From DATGKG01 sp963851325 (GTDB lineage: Bacteria; Desulfobacterota; Binatia; Binatales; Binataceae): a stretch of 64,000 nt of DNA. The DNA lies in the NCBI GenBank assembly GCA_963851325.1, contig CAWKOR010000001.1:3348001-3412000 (forward strand). Direction: 5' to 3'. Positions 33,179 to 41,223 of the stretch are shown here, piece after piece. The translations under genes were made by a program, and so were the position numbers. Below the pieces are notes generated by a model. It saw only the letters and a list, made by a program, of their open reading frames with translations, had not been told where the DNA came from and did not search any database. Position 1 is the first letter of the stretch, and every line of letters starts with the position of its first letter.

Positions 33179-36100
33179 TCACTCAAAGCGCTCGTCCTTT
33201 ATTCGGTCTTCTAAGGTTTCGCGCTGATATTCGGATTGAATTTGTTTGTTGAGGCTTGCTCTTACCTGCGCGACAAAGTCTCTGAAAGCGAAGTTAAAAG
33301 ATCCTTCTAGAGAATCCAAAAGTTTCGCCTTGGATGCCAGAATCGTGGCCAGCGAACCGCTCCAGCCGCCAGAGGGCCTGAAGCGGCTGACGAACTCCTT
33401 GAGTACAGCAATCCGATCGGGCGCGTTGTTCAATAGAGCCAGCGCTACGCTAGACCACTTGAACCCGCCGCCGTCTGTAGCGATAGAGACGCCGACTATA
33501 GCGGCAGCAATTGGGTATCTCAGTTGCGGTGCCTCATTACACCAAATCAGAAGCTTATCTTCCGGCGCGCAATCGATGGGATTCTGTCGTTGCATGCCAG
33601 CTTGGCGAATGATTGTTATTCCCTGTTTGATTTCGCGGGCGTCGCCACTACAGAGTGCTGTGAGAACGGCGGCGGGCTGTGTCGCAAAAAGAGCGCTTAG
33701 GAAATCGTTGTAGTCCCATGCGAAGATTTCGCGTTTCGAAATCGCATCTCTAAATTTGCGACAGATATCCGAAGCTAGGTCGGCGTCCTCTTCCCGAAGC
33801 AGGCAGGATTTGACGAGCGAGCCAAGTCGGTAATCGAGAAGCTCTCTTTTCTTGTGGAATTCGATCTGTCGCAATAGCTCACAACCAGCCTTCACGAACT
33901 CAGGATCGACACCCTTTTTCTTCTCGTTGTCGGAATGGAGCCGCATCGAGAGAATTTCCAACGCTACGTCGAAGCCATATTCCTTCGATGCGATCGTCAG
34001 AAGGATTTCCTTCAAATCCCAAGGCGGGATGGGATCCGTCGCTCGTCGCCATGCAAGAGCACTATAGGTTCCAACGTCGGCGAAGCCGAGCGCCAGCGAG
34101 CTTCGGAGCCGTTTTGCGCCTTGTTCGTCAATTCGGACGGCGGTCTGCAACACTGGGTACACCGATTTCAGGATATCATCCTCAAGCGCCTCATCGAGGA
34201 GCGCGTTGGCAAGATTAGAATCGTCCGCATGCAACCCGTTCAGAAAGCCGCACAGAGCCATAAGATTGCGACCGCTTTGGGGAACGGCACCCAGTTGGAT
34301 TGCCATACGACGCCAGAGGCTCTCGCGGTCTGGAGTGCCCTTCGCCATCCCTTGTCCTAAATCCCACAAGCGCCCCCGTCCAGTGACTAGTTCGGGAAGT
34401 AACTCTGCTAGCGCTGAATCGTCAACCGCGAGGCATTCGCCGAGAGTGCGTGCTACGGCAGCAGTCCGCTGCCAGCCCGCACTGATATCGTGGTCCGCGT
34501 CTTTGTCAAAGTCGTCGAAGTCCAAGGCCACTGGAGTTTCGCTTGAAAGAAGAGTTTGAACTTTCTCTACGAGGCTCTTTGGGCGAAGACTCTTCTCGAG
34601 CGACGAAAGCCGCTCAAAAATCTCCGGTGTTAATTCTTGAGAGTGAAGATCGAGCGTCTCGCGAACTTCCGTCCACCCTTCCTCCCAAAATGTGGTCCGA
34701 GAGAATGCCTGGCACAGCTGCTCGATCTCGGAAAAAAGACCGGTCCGCATCCAAAGACCTCGAAACTCCTGCGCTACAGCTTTTCGGACGAGCGAAGCGA
34801 CAGGCTGTTCAGCGCTTCCTATCTTTTTGGCGAGATCCAAGAACGCTGCGTACCATTCATCGACTTTGGCGTCAGTTTCTGGCCAGTAGCCGTAGTCGCG
34901 TAGGTGTGCACCGAAGTCGAAATCGTAGTTGGAGGCGAATTGCCACGCTTCAAGTGCTGCCTTAAGGGCTTTCAAACCAAAGGACTGCTCCGTAACGCTT
35001 TCGCTGCGAAGCAGCTGCTCGACGATTGCCACTCTCTGTTCTCTCGTGGCATGGGTTCCTGAAAGATAGAGCAGAAAAAGAGACTTGAACACTTCCGAAG
35101 CTTCCTTCGGACCATTCGAGTTTGTTTCCTCCACTCTGGCGAATACTAATAGTAGTGCGATGCAACGTTCGAATAGTGTTGCGTCATAGGCAAGTGAACG
35201 GATGAGCCGAACACAATACGTGCACTTTAGGATCGAATCTTTGTCTGCGCCTTTCAGAACGCGTTCGAGAGCGCCGAGCACCGCTTCTGGCGCAGCTGGT
35301 GCAACGCTTGTGAGCATCTCTCTGGTAGCGTTTTCCAAGTGCGCGACCTTTCCTCGTAGACCCGCGGGACCGAGCCAGTATTCGACGATAGCAACCGCTT
35401 CCTTACTGTCGTGAAGATAACCAAGCCTGCGGGCAAAGGATTTTGTAAGCCTTTCAGGTGCTCCCTTGACGAGCTGTAATTCGATCGTTGAATAGGGAAT
35501 ATTCTGCAGCGCGGTCGACGCTAGTCGATTCGCGACGGCGTGAGGAAGCACTGCTCGCCAAACACCACGCTGCTGCACAAGATCACGGCGTTTAAGTTCG
35601 GCTACACCCCGAAACACTTCATCAGCGCTCTTCCCGATCATCGCGGCCAAACGCGGTAGCTCGGCCACGGTGGTGTTAGAGGTGTCTTCTCCGTTGAACG
35701 AATATACAAGAGAGCATGCTTGCGCTGAGTACAGAAGGTCCTGGTCGTATGGATTTCTTTGCTGAAACAGACGCTCGAACAGTTCTTCGTCGGTGAAGCT
35801 CGCGAGCGAGTCGTTCTTGACTACGGTGTGTGCTAGCGCGATCCCTACTCGCGCGTTACCTCCCGACCACTCAGCGATTCTATGCGCGTTGAGTGGCAGC
35901 ATATTCGGGAAGCGGCTGCTGACTAGCTGTTGAATGAGTTCTGCGGATGACGGTTCCAGAGTGAAGACGTCTGTCCCTTCAGGTTGGTCCTCTCGAATGT
36001 CGTATTCGATCGTTAGCGCACTTACGGTGCTCTCAGGCGAGCGGCAAATTTCAGCAACACGCCGATGTAGTGACGGTTGACAATTGTCGATCACCACGAT

Positions 36101-36514
36101 CGCTCTGGTTCGTTCCGCTATGAGATCCGAAATGAGTCCCACGGGCTGTGGATCGGGATTATCGGCCATATTTGCGTAAATGGCGAGCGAGGGATCCAGA
36201 CTTTGTTCTCCAACACGCAGATCAAACAAGGCTTGGGCGAGCCTCGTCTTGCCAGCGCCTGAAAGACCTATCAGTCGAAGAACGCTGCGCGGTTGCGAGA
36301 GCTGAATTCGGATTTCACGAATGGCTTCCAGCGGACGAAGTCCATTGGACGATCTCTGCCATTTCGTAAAGATGCGAAGTTTCTCATCTAAGAGGTATTC
36401 GCCCAACTCACCTTCCGGGGCATACGCCAGGGACCGTGTGACTGCCAGCCTTGCAGTGCTCTTCCTATCTTCTGTCGGACCCATGGAATCAGCCCGGGGC
36501 GATCGCGAACCCAC
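33179..36514 (-). CDS. STAND NTPase and C-terminal part of a broken nuclease-NTPase defence protein
   Basis: An open frame of 1111 residues. True homology should start near residue 30 (AYAPEGELGEYLLDEKLRI); what precedes is out-of-frame sequence of the upstream gene. A P-loop NTPase follows with Walker A GLSGAGKT at 83-90 and Walker B RAIVVIDNC at 137-145. About 700 further residues are helical and look like a superstructure-forming or sensor region, without a motif I can name. The layout (N-terminal nuclease, STAND ATPase, long helical sensor) is that of Avs-like antiphage proteins. A single missing G near 36430 separates it from its nuclease domain. As written it would be produced only by internal start or frameshifting. 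Confidence 0.75.
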   Translation of the reverse strand: MGSRSPRADSMGPTEDRKSTARLAVTRSLAYAPEGELGEYLLDEKLRIFTKWQRSSNGLRPLEAIREIRIQLSQPRSVLRLIGLSGAGKTRLAQALFDLRVGEQSLDPSLAIYANMADNPDPQPVGLISDLIAERTRAIVVIDNCQPSLHRRVAEICRSPESTVSALTIEYDIREDQPEGTDVFTLEPSSAELIQQLVSSRFPNMLPLNAHRIAEWSGGNARVGIALAHTVVKNDSLASFTDEELFERLFQQRNPYDQDLLYSAQACSLVYSFNGEDTSNTTVAELPRLAAMIGKSADEVFRGVAELKRRDLVQQRGVWRAVLPHAVANRLASTALQNIPYSTIELQLVKGAPERLTKSFARRLGYLHDSKEAVAIVEYWLGPAGLRGKVAHLENATREMLTSVAPAAPEAVLGALERVLKGADKDSILKCTYCVRLIRSLAYDATLFERCIALLLVFARVEETNSNGPKEASEVFKSLFLLYLSGTHATREQRVAIVEQLLRSESVTEQSFGLKALKAALEAWQFASNYDFDFGAHLRDYGYWPETDAKVDEWYAAFLDLAKKIGSAEQPVASLVRKAVAQEFRGLWMRTGLFSEIEQLCQAFSRTTFWEEGWTEVRETLDLHSQELTPEIFERLSSLEKSLRPKSLVEKVQTLLSSETPVALDFDDFDKDADHDISAGWQRTAAVARTLGECLAVDDSALAELLPELVTGRGRLWDLGQGMAKGTPDRESLWRRMAIQLGAVPQSGRNLMALCGFLNGLHADDSNLANALLDEALEDDILKSVYPVLQTAVRIDEQGAKRLRSSLALGFADVGTYSALAWRRATDPIPPWDLKEILLTIASKEYGFDVALEILSMRLHSDNEKKKGVDPEFVKAGCELLRQIEFHKKRELLDYRLGSLVKSCLLREEDADLASDICRKFRDAISKREIFAWDYNDFLSALFATQPAAVLTALCSGDAREIKQGITIIRQAGMQRQNPIDCAPEDKLLIWCNEAPQLRYPIAAAIVGVSIATDGGGFKWSSVALALLNNAPDRIAVLKEFVSRFRPSGGWSGSLATILASKAKLLDSLEGSFNFAFRDFVAQVRASLNKQIQSEYQRETLEDRIKDERFE

Positions 36515-36984
36515 GTTGCTATCTGCGATCGATCGTAAAAATCCAAAAGAAGAGAAGATTGGTTAGGAAGATCGACGACTGCGTCCGTCATAGCCTTGCG
36601 CCGATCCTTGAGCGCGGTATCGAACGTCGAGCCCTGCGAGCTTACGATGACGTAGGCACCGGATACCGCTGCCAGCTCGCTAATGGACGCCCTGAGCACT
36701 CCATGCGGCTGCATTTCTTTAAGAATCGCCGAGGGTGGCAGGTCCTGGCACTTGACCTGGAACCCAGTAGATGCTCGTCGGATAAAGCCGCTGATCGTAC
36801 AGCCTGGTGGAAGCGCGACTCGAACATCCAAACCACCGTCGCCAGCATTTTGGTTTCCACCGAAAGTGACCCACGACTTTGAAAAGCCGTGACGACTGAC
36901 TTCCGATTCGCAGAGGCGACCGATCAGGGTCCGAAGGTCCTCATCGTTCAAGAGTGCAATGTCGTCGCCAGTAATCTCAAACAT
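36388..36984 (-). CDS. N-terminal PD-(D/E)xK nuclease part of the broken nuclease-STAND protein
   Basis: A 198-residue frame. The segment GGNQNAGDGGLDVRVALPP with D53, and later TGFQVKCQDL with Q76-x-K78, gives the D ... Q-x-K arrangement of Mrr-like restriction endonucleases; E26 or E28 may complete the site. At about residue 180 the sequence reaches GRALQGWQSHGPW and then diverges (RMPRKV...), while the next frame continues AYAPEGELGEYLL. Inserting one G in TGG-CG (near 36430) fuses the two frames into one protein of about 1268 residues. The start ATG at 36984 lacks an obvious Shine-Dalgarno. A right inverted repeat lies 104 bp upstream. Confidence 0.75.
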   Translation of the reverse strand: MFEITGDDIALLNDEDLRTLIGRLCESEVSRHGFSKSWVTFGGNQNAGDGGLDVRVALPPGCTISGFIRRASTGFQVKCQDLPPSAILKEMQPHGVLRASISELAAVSGAYVIVSSQGSTFDTALKDRRKAMTDAVVDLPNQSSLLLDFYDRSQIATWVRDRPGLIPWVRQKIGRALQGWQSHGPWRMPRKVSWANTS

Positions 36985-37087
36985 GCTCAGACAATTGGTG
37001 GTGTCCCCGGGATTGGAAGCACGCGCAAACAGTCTACACCGAGCAACCAGAAAGGCGAGGTTGCTCTCCGCTCCGATCGCCGAGAAA

Positions 37088-37187
37088 GGAATTCCTGAAT
37101 CGCGCGCGGCGCGCTAAATAAGGTCCCACTCCAGCGCCATCAGATGGCGCAACCTTTCCCATCGGGCGAGGGTTGAAGCCATCGCTG
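37088..37187 (-). repeat. Right ~100-bp inverted repeat beside the nuclease-STAND gene
   Basis: Reverse complement of 32983-33083, beginning GGAATTCCTGAATCGCGCG at 37088. The two inner ends are 4,004 bp apart and enclose only the broken nuclease-STAND gene. The 103 bp between this repeat and the start codon (36985-37087) show no other feature. Confidence 0.8.
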
Positions 37188-37192
37188 CGCGT

Positions 37193-37324
37193 AGATCCTT
37201 CGACTCCGGCGGCCCGCGCTCAGAATGGCATGGAGGAGTGGTGGTCGCGTGAGCATCGTGGTGCGCGAGTGGTCGAGATTCTTCGGCTGCGCGCTTCGCG
37301 CTCACCTCAGAATGACATGGAGGG
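37193..37324 (-). repeat. Family-A-like dispersed repeat units
   Basis: Two units, 37193-37236 and 37275-37324, of the form CTTCG ... CGCTCA(CCT)CAGAATG(A/G)CATGGAGG. Their reverse complement is the CATTCTGAGCG ... GAAGGAT word seen in the arrays at 31.8 and 32.7 kb. They lie between the right inverted repeat and higB. Confidence 0.55.
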
Positions 37325-37413
37325 AGGCGGCCTTGCTAGGGACGACAGACCAGCGTGCGCCTCCGGCATCGTCCGCAAAACGGCAGGCGCCTATTCAGCG
37401 CCGTGCGCCGAAT

Positions 37414-37441
37414 TTGACACGGCCTCTTGTGTGCATCACAC
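37414..37441 (+). promoter_or_regulatory. Putative higBA promoter/operator
   Basis: A consensus -35 TTGACA at 37414-37419 is followed by the palindrome GTGTG-CAT-CACAC at 37429-37441, where the -10 box should be. HigA-type antitoxins repress their own promoter at such sites. The GTG start at 37452 is so close that the mRNA may be almost leaderless. The -10 itself is poor. Confidence 0.4.
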
Positions 37442-37451
37442 TTAGCACAAC

Positions 37452-37730
37452 GTGATTCTGAGTTTTGCCGACGCTAATACCGAAGCGGTCTTTCACGGCC
37501 GATGGTCGGCGTGGCTACCTCAGGACATCCAACGCGTCGCGTTGCGCAAGCTCCGAGTCCTTCACCAAGCTATGGAATTGCGCGACTTGGCGAGTCCCGG
37601 CAACCGACTCGAACGGCTTCGCGGCGAGCGCCAAGGACAATACAGCGTGCGGATTAATCAGCAATGGAGGGTCTGCTTCATCTGGCGCGACGGCGATGCC
37701 CTCCAGGTCGAGATTGTTGACTATCATTAG
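37452..37730 (+). CDS. higB: HigB-type toxin (RelE/ParE superfamily)
   Basis: A 92-residue toxin; HigB cleaves mRNA on the ribosome. Recognisable segments are the start MILSFADANTEAVFHG, the helix IQRVALRKLRVLHQAMELRDL, and the C-terminal QYSVRINQQWRVCFIW followed by VEIVDYH, the end typical of the family. Its gene precedes the antitoxin gene, the order characteristic of higBA. The start is GTG at 37452 with no clear ribosome-binding site. It stands at the right edge of the accessory segment that also holds HicAB and the nuclease-STAND gene. Confidence 0.9.
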   Translation: MILSFADANTEAVFHGRWSAWLPQDIQRVALRKLRVLHQAMELRDLASPGNRLERLRGERQGQYSVRINQQWRVCFIWRDGDALQVEIVDYH

Positions 37731-37750
37731 AATGAAAGGTCAGGAAGATC

Positions 37751-38056
37751 ATGCGTAAGCAAAAAATGAAACCGATTCATCCCGGCGAGGTGCTGCTCGA
37801 GGATTACCTCAAGCCGCTGCGCATGTCGCAGAACGCTCTCGCCAAAGCAATCGGAGTGCCGGCGGATAGGATTTCAGAGATTGTACGTGGGCGACGCGGA
37901 ATTACCGGCGACACTGCGGTGCGGCTCGCGCACTACTTCGATACGACGCCCGACCTCTGGATCGGACTGCAGGCTGACTATGAAATCGAGACCGCGCGCG
38001 ATCGGCTCGGCCCTCGCCTCCAGAGGATGCCGCGCCTCCGCAGCACGGCCGTCTGA
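37751..38056 (+). CDS. higA: HigA-type antitoxin (XRE helix-turn-helix)
   Basis: A 101-residue antitoxin with the family start KMKPIHPGEVLLEDYLKPL and an XRE helix-turn-helix (MSQNALAKAIGVPADRISEI, RRGITGDTAVRLAHYF), then TTPDLWIGLQADYEIETA. It should bind HigB and repress the operator at 37429-37441. It starts 20 bp after the higB stop. The C-terminal residues after about 88 are not conserved. The 150 bp that follow carry another fragment related to the dispersed repeat family and no gene. Confidence 0.92.
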   Translation: MRKQKMKPIHPGEVLLEDYLKPLRMSQNALAKAIGVPADRISEIVRGRRGITGDTAVRLAHYFDTTPDLWIGLQADYEIETARDRLGPRLQRMPRLRSTAV

Positions 38057-38209
38057 TTGGGCGGCCCACGCTCGCACCGAAAAAGGAAGAGAATCGCTTC
38101 GCGGAGGGCCTTCGCGGCGATCAGGGTGACCGCTTCGGCGCAAAGTCGCGGTCCACTCGGCATGTCACTTCAAAATGAAATAACGGAGGAGTCCATAGTC
38201 GGCGGTCAT

Positions 38210-39151
38210 CTAATCGGCCGTCATCGGCAGCGGAAAATGCACCCGCTCCTTGGCCACGCTCAACAGCTCCACCTCGGCGCCACGATTCTTGAACGCTCCG
38301 ATGATCTCCTCGACCAGCCACTCAGGTGACGATGCGCTTGCGGTGAGTCCCAGCGACTTCACTCCGGCTAGCATTTCGGGCTCGACGTCGGCAATCGAAT
38401 CGACCAGGAAGGCGCGCGCGCCGCGGGTCCTTGCAACCTCGACCAGCCGATTGGCGTTGGAGCTTTGCTTGGAGCCGACCACCAGGATGGCCTCGCTAAG
38501 CTGGACCAGCTCCTTCACCGCGTTCTGGCGATTCTGCGTCGCGTAACAAATGTCGTCAGTCTTCGGCGTCGCCATCTTGGGAAAGCGGCGCTTCAATATT
38601 TCGAGGATGTCGCGGGTGTCATCGATGCTGAGCGTGGTCTGCGTCACCGCAGCAACGCGTTCAGGATCGGGAAGCTGCACGTTCTCGGCTTCCTCGACGC
38701 TGCCCACCAGCACAACTTTGCCCGGCGCGACTCCCACCGTTCCCTTTACTTCCTCATGCCCGGCATGCCCGACCAGGACCACGGTGCGTCCTTCGCCGGC
38801 ATAACGTTCGACTTCGAGATGAACCTTGGTTACCAGCGGGCAGGTGGCATCGATGACGCGCAGGCCGCGATCCTTGGCGCGATCCCATTCGCTGGGCGCG
38901 ACGCCGTGGGCGCTGAAAATTACGCGCTGGCCTTCGGGAACCTGGTCGAGGGCTTCGACAAAAATCGCACCCTCCTTTTCCAGACCCTCCAGCACGAACC
39001 GGTTATGCACTATCTGATGGCGCACATATAAAGGACGCCCGTAGGCGCGCAGCGCGCTGCGGACCGCCTCGACCGCGCGATCGACACCAGCACAAAAACC
39101 ACGCGGCTCGGCAAGAATAATTTTCTCAACCACAGTTTGGCCTAAGGGCAT
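38210..39151 (-). CDS. ispH: 4-hydroxy-3-methylbut-2-enyl diphosphate reductase
   Basis: IspH performs the last step of the methylerythritol phosphate isoprenoid pathway, giving IPP and DMAPP. The 313-residue protein has the three iron-sulfur ligands in EPRGFCAGVDRA (C20), IDATCPLVTKVH and DDICYATQNRQ, the active-site E in FSAHGV/TQTTLS regions, and VVGSKQSSNANRLVEVA. All diagnostic blocks are present and length is normal. It appears to be transcribed alone or with the upstream molybdopterin genes (75 bp gap, same strand). Confidence 0.96.
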   Translation of the reverse strand: MPLGQTVVEKIILAEPRGFCAGVDRAVEAVRSALRAYGRPLYVRHQIVHNRFVLEGLEKEGAIFVEALDQVPEGQRVIFSAHGVAPSEWDRAKDRGLRVIDATCPLVTKVHLEVERYAGEGRTVVLVGHAGHEEVKGTVGVAPGKVVLVGSVEEAENVQLPDPERVAAVTQTTLSIDDTRDILEILKRRFPKMATPKTDDICYATQNRQNAVKELVQLSEAILVVGSKQSSNANRLVEVARTRGARAFLVDSIADVEPEMLAGVKSLGLTASASSPEWLVEEIIGAFKNRGAEVELLSVAKERVHFPLPMTAD

Positions 39152-39225
39152 TCCTTGAGGAGATATAGAAGCCTGTCCGAGAGGTCAATAAGCCTGTTGA
39201 TTATACTTGATGTAGAGATCGCTGG

Positions 39226-39936
39226 CTATTTCGCTGGATGCGCGTGCGGCGGATGCGAAGTCTGGCATCCGATCCATACCTCGCCGCCCTCGAAATGCTC
39301 CTTCTTCCAAATCGGCACGATTTCCTTGAGCCGGTCGATCGCGAAGCGGCATGCCTCGAACGCCTCCGCGCGATGCGGCGCCGACACGGCGATTGCGACC
39401 GAGGTTTCGCCAATCTCGACTACCCCGATGCGATGCGTGATCGCGATGCGGGTGATTTCCCATCGCCGGCCCGCCTCGTCGGCCAGCTTGCGAATCTCCG
39501 AAAGCGCCATCGCCTCGTAGGCCTCGTACTCCAGGCGCAGCACGCGGCGGCCGACGTTGTTCTCGCGCGTGGTGCCGACAAAGGTGCAAATCGCGCCCGC
39601 GGCCGGATCGGCGACCGCGGCTTCCAGCGCGGCCACATCGACACGGGTGCGGATGATGTTGATTGGCCCAATCCAGCTCGCGGCATCGGAACCGCCACTG
39701 ACCGGCGGGATGAATGCGATCTCGTCGCCGGGGCGCGGGCGATAATCGTCGTCGACGTATTCCTGGTTGACCGCGAAGCGGACCGCATCGCGATGCCCCT
39801 CGAGGGCGGGGAACTCGGCCTTCAGCCGCTCCCAAATCTGCACGACAGTCGCATCATCGGGGAAATCGCGGGTCAGTTCGGGGGCGCCCGCGCGCTCGCG
39901 CAAAGTCGCGAAGAATCGGATGGTGAGGCGGTTCAT
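39226..39936 (-). CDS. MoaD-MoaE fusion (molybdopterin synthase)
   Basis: One 236-residue chain covers both molybdopterin synthase subunits. Residues 1-82 are MoaD (RLTIRFFATLRERAGAPE to IPPVSGG), ending in the G81-G82 that must be thiocarboxylated. Residues 88-230 are MoaE (INIIRTRVDVAALEAAV, GAICTFVGTTRENNVGRRV, EYEAYEAMALSEI and WKKEHFEGGEVWIGC). Because the Gly-Gly is internal, cleavage after it would be needed, as is known for the fused MoaX of mycobacteria. The start overlaps the moaB stop by four bases (ATGA), so both are in one operon. Confidence 0.92.
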   Translation of the reverse strand: MNRLTIRFFATLRERAGAPELTRDFPDDATVVQIWERLKAEFPALEGHRDAVRFAVNQEYVDDDYRPRPGDEIAFIPPVSGGSDAASWIGPINIIRTRVDVAALEAAVADPAAGAICTFVGTTRENNVGRRVLRLEYEAYEAMALSEIRKLADEAGRRWEITRIAITHRIGVVEIGETSVAIAVSAPHRAEAFEACRFAIDRLKEIVPIWKKEHFEGGEVWIGCQTSHPPHAHPAK

Positions 39937-40445
39937 TTTGGATTCGCCACGGGATTTGCCAGGTCAACCAGATGGCCGAGCTCGGGAAGGATCAATTTTT
40001 CCATGGCGAGGCGGCATCCGCCAGTCGAGCCGGGCAACGCCGCGAGGAATTTTCCCTCGCGCATTCCGGCGATCGCGCGGCTCGCGAGCGCCGCGGACCC
40101 GATTTCCTGGTACGACAGCATCCTGAACAATTCGCCGAAGCCCGGCAGTTCGGTGCCGAGCAGCTTCCTGACCACATCGGCGGTAACGTCGCGCGGCGCC
40201 ACTCCGGTGCCGCCGTTGACGATCATCGCATCGAGGGAGGGAAGCTGCTCGACGATCGCAGCCGCGATGGTCTCAGCATCGTCGCGCACGATTCGGTAGA
40301 ACCCGACGCGATGTTCCGCGGCCTCCAGCATCTGCTTGATGAGTTGCCCGCTCTTGTCGTCCGCGGGCGTTCGGGTATCGCTCGCGGTCAGCACGCCGAC
40401 CTTGAGGTTGGTGCGCGCGTGACGCTTATGTTCCTGTACACTCAC
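39933..40445 (-). CDS. moaB: Molybdenum cofactor biosynthesis protein MoaB/Mog
   Basis: A 170-residue molybdopterin adenylyltransferase-like protein. It has the family's LKVGVLTASDTRTPADDKSG start, MIVNGGTGVAPRDVTADVV with the substrate-binding T-G-x-x-x-R-D-x-T, ELPGFGELFRMLSYQEIG and ALPGSTGGCRLAMEKLI. It adenylates molybdopterin or acts in a related step. It is upstream of the moaD-moaE fusion in the same operon and divergent from the TVP38 gene; the 65-bp gap should hold both promoters. Confidence 0.94.
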   Translation of the reverse strand: MSVQEHKRHARTNLKVGVLTASDTRTPADDKSGQLIKQMLEAAEHRVGFYRIVRDDAETIAAAIVEQLPSLDAMIVNGGTGVAPRDVTADVVRKLLGTELPGFGELFRMLSYQEIGSAALASRAIAGMREGKFLAALPGSTGGCRLAMEKLILPELGHLVDLANPVANPK

Positions 40446-40510
40446 TCGTCCAACACTTACATTACCGTGGCGCTGAGAAAAGTGCCGTTGGCGCAGCGCG
40501 AGCCGGCTCT

Positions 40511-41212
40511 ATGAAAAGACTTCTCCAGCCCCGGGTGATCCTGATTATCGTCGCGCTCATCGCGCTCATCGCGTTGGGACGTTACTTCCACCTCGGCGAG
40601 CTTTTCTCCGCGATGCTCGATCGGATTCGCGGGATGGGCGCGCTCGCCCCGGTGCTGTTCATCATCCTGTACGTGGTAGCCGCGATTCTGTTCATCCCGG
40701 GCTCGGTTCTCACCATCGGCGGTGGCGTGCTGTTCGGCCTGCTATGGGGTTCGATCTATGTTTCGATCGGCGCGACCCTTGGCGCTACCGGCGCGTTTCT
40801 GGTCGGGCGCTACCTGGCGCGCGATTGGGTGCGCCGGCAACTGGAAGGCAATCGCAAATTCGCCGCGATCGATCAGGCGGTCGGACGCGAAGGATGGAAG
40901 ATCGTCCTGATGACGCGTCTATCGCCGGTCTTCCCGTTCAACCTGCTCAACTACGCCTTCGGGCTGACGGCGGTGACCTTGCGCGACTATGTGATCGCGA
41001 CCTGGGTCGGAATCATGCCCGCGAGCGTGCTGTTCGTGTACCTCGGTTCCCTCGGCGGCAATCTCGCGACCTCGGGAAGTTCGCATCAGTCGCCCGCGCG
41101 ATGGGCGCTCGATTTAGTCGGCCTCGCCGCAACGGTAGGCGTCGCGGTTTACGCCAGCCGCCTCGCCTCGCGCGCGCTGAAAGAGAACGCCCAGTTGGAT
41201 GCGGCATCTTAG
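40511..41212 (+). CDS. TVP38/TMEM64-family (DedA-like) membrane protein
   Basis: A 233-residue protein with about five to six hydrophobic segments. The conserved SNARE-associated (VTT) core is seen as FIPGSVLTIGGGVLFGLLWG, GATLGATGAFLVGRYLARDW, and VLMTRLSPVFPFNLLNYAFGL with the R-L-S-P-x-x-P-F-N motif. Members move lipids or act on membrane homeostasis. It is followed 11 bp later by the flavoprotein gene, an association that recurs widely between TVP38 proteins and mercuric-reductase-like enzymes. Confidence 0.92.
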   Translation: MKRLLQPRVILIIVALIALIALGRYFHLGELFSAMLDRIRGMGALAPVLFIILYVVAAILFIPGSVLTIGGGVLFGLLWGSIYVSIGATLGATGAFLVGRYLARDWVRRQLEGNRKFAAIDQAVGREGWKIVLMTRLSPVFPFNLLNYAFGLTAVTLRDYVIATWVGIMPASVLFVYLGSLGGNLATSGSSHQSPARWALDLVGLAATVGVAVYASRLASRALKENAQLDAAS

Positions 41213-41223
41213 GAGAAACTACA

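Noticed and set aside
40744..41223. Upstream extension of the mercuric-reductase-like gene
   Set aside because: These codons are the TVP38 gene in another frame; the ATG at 41224 has a ribosome-binding site and starts the real family sequence.
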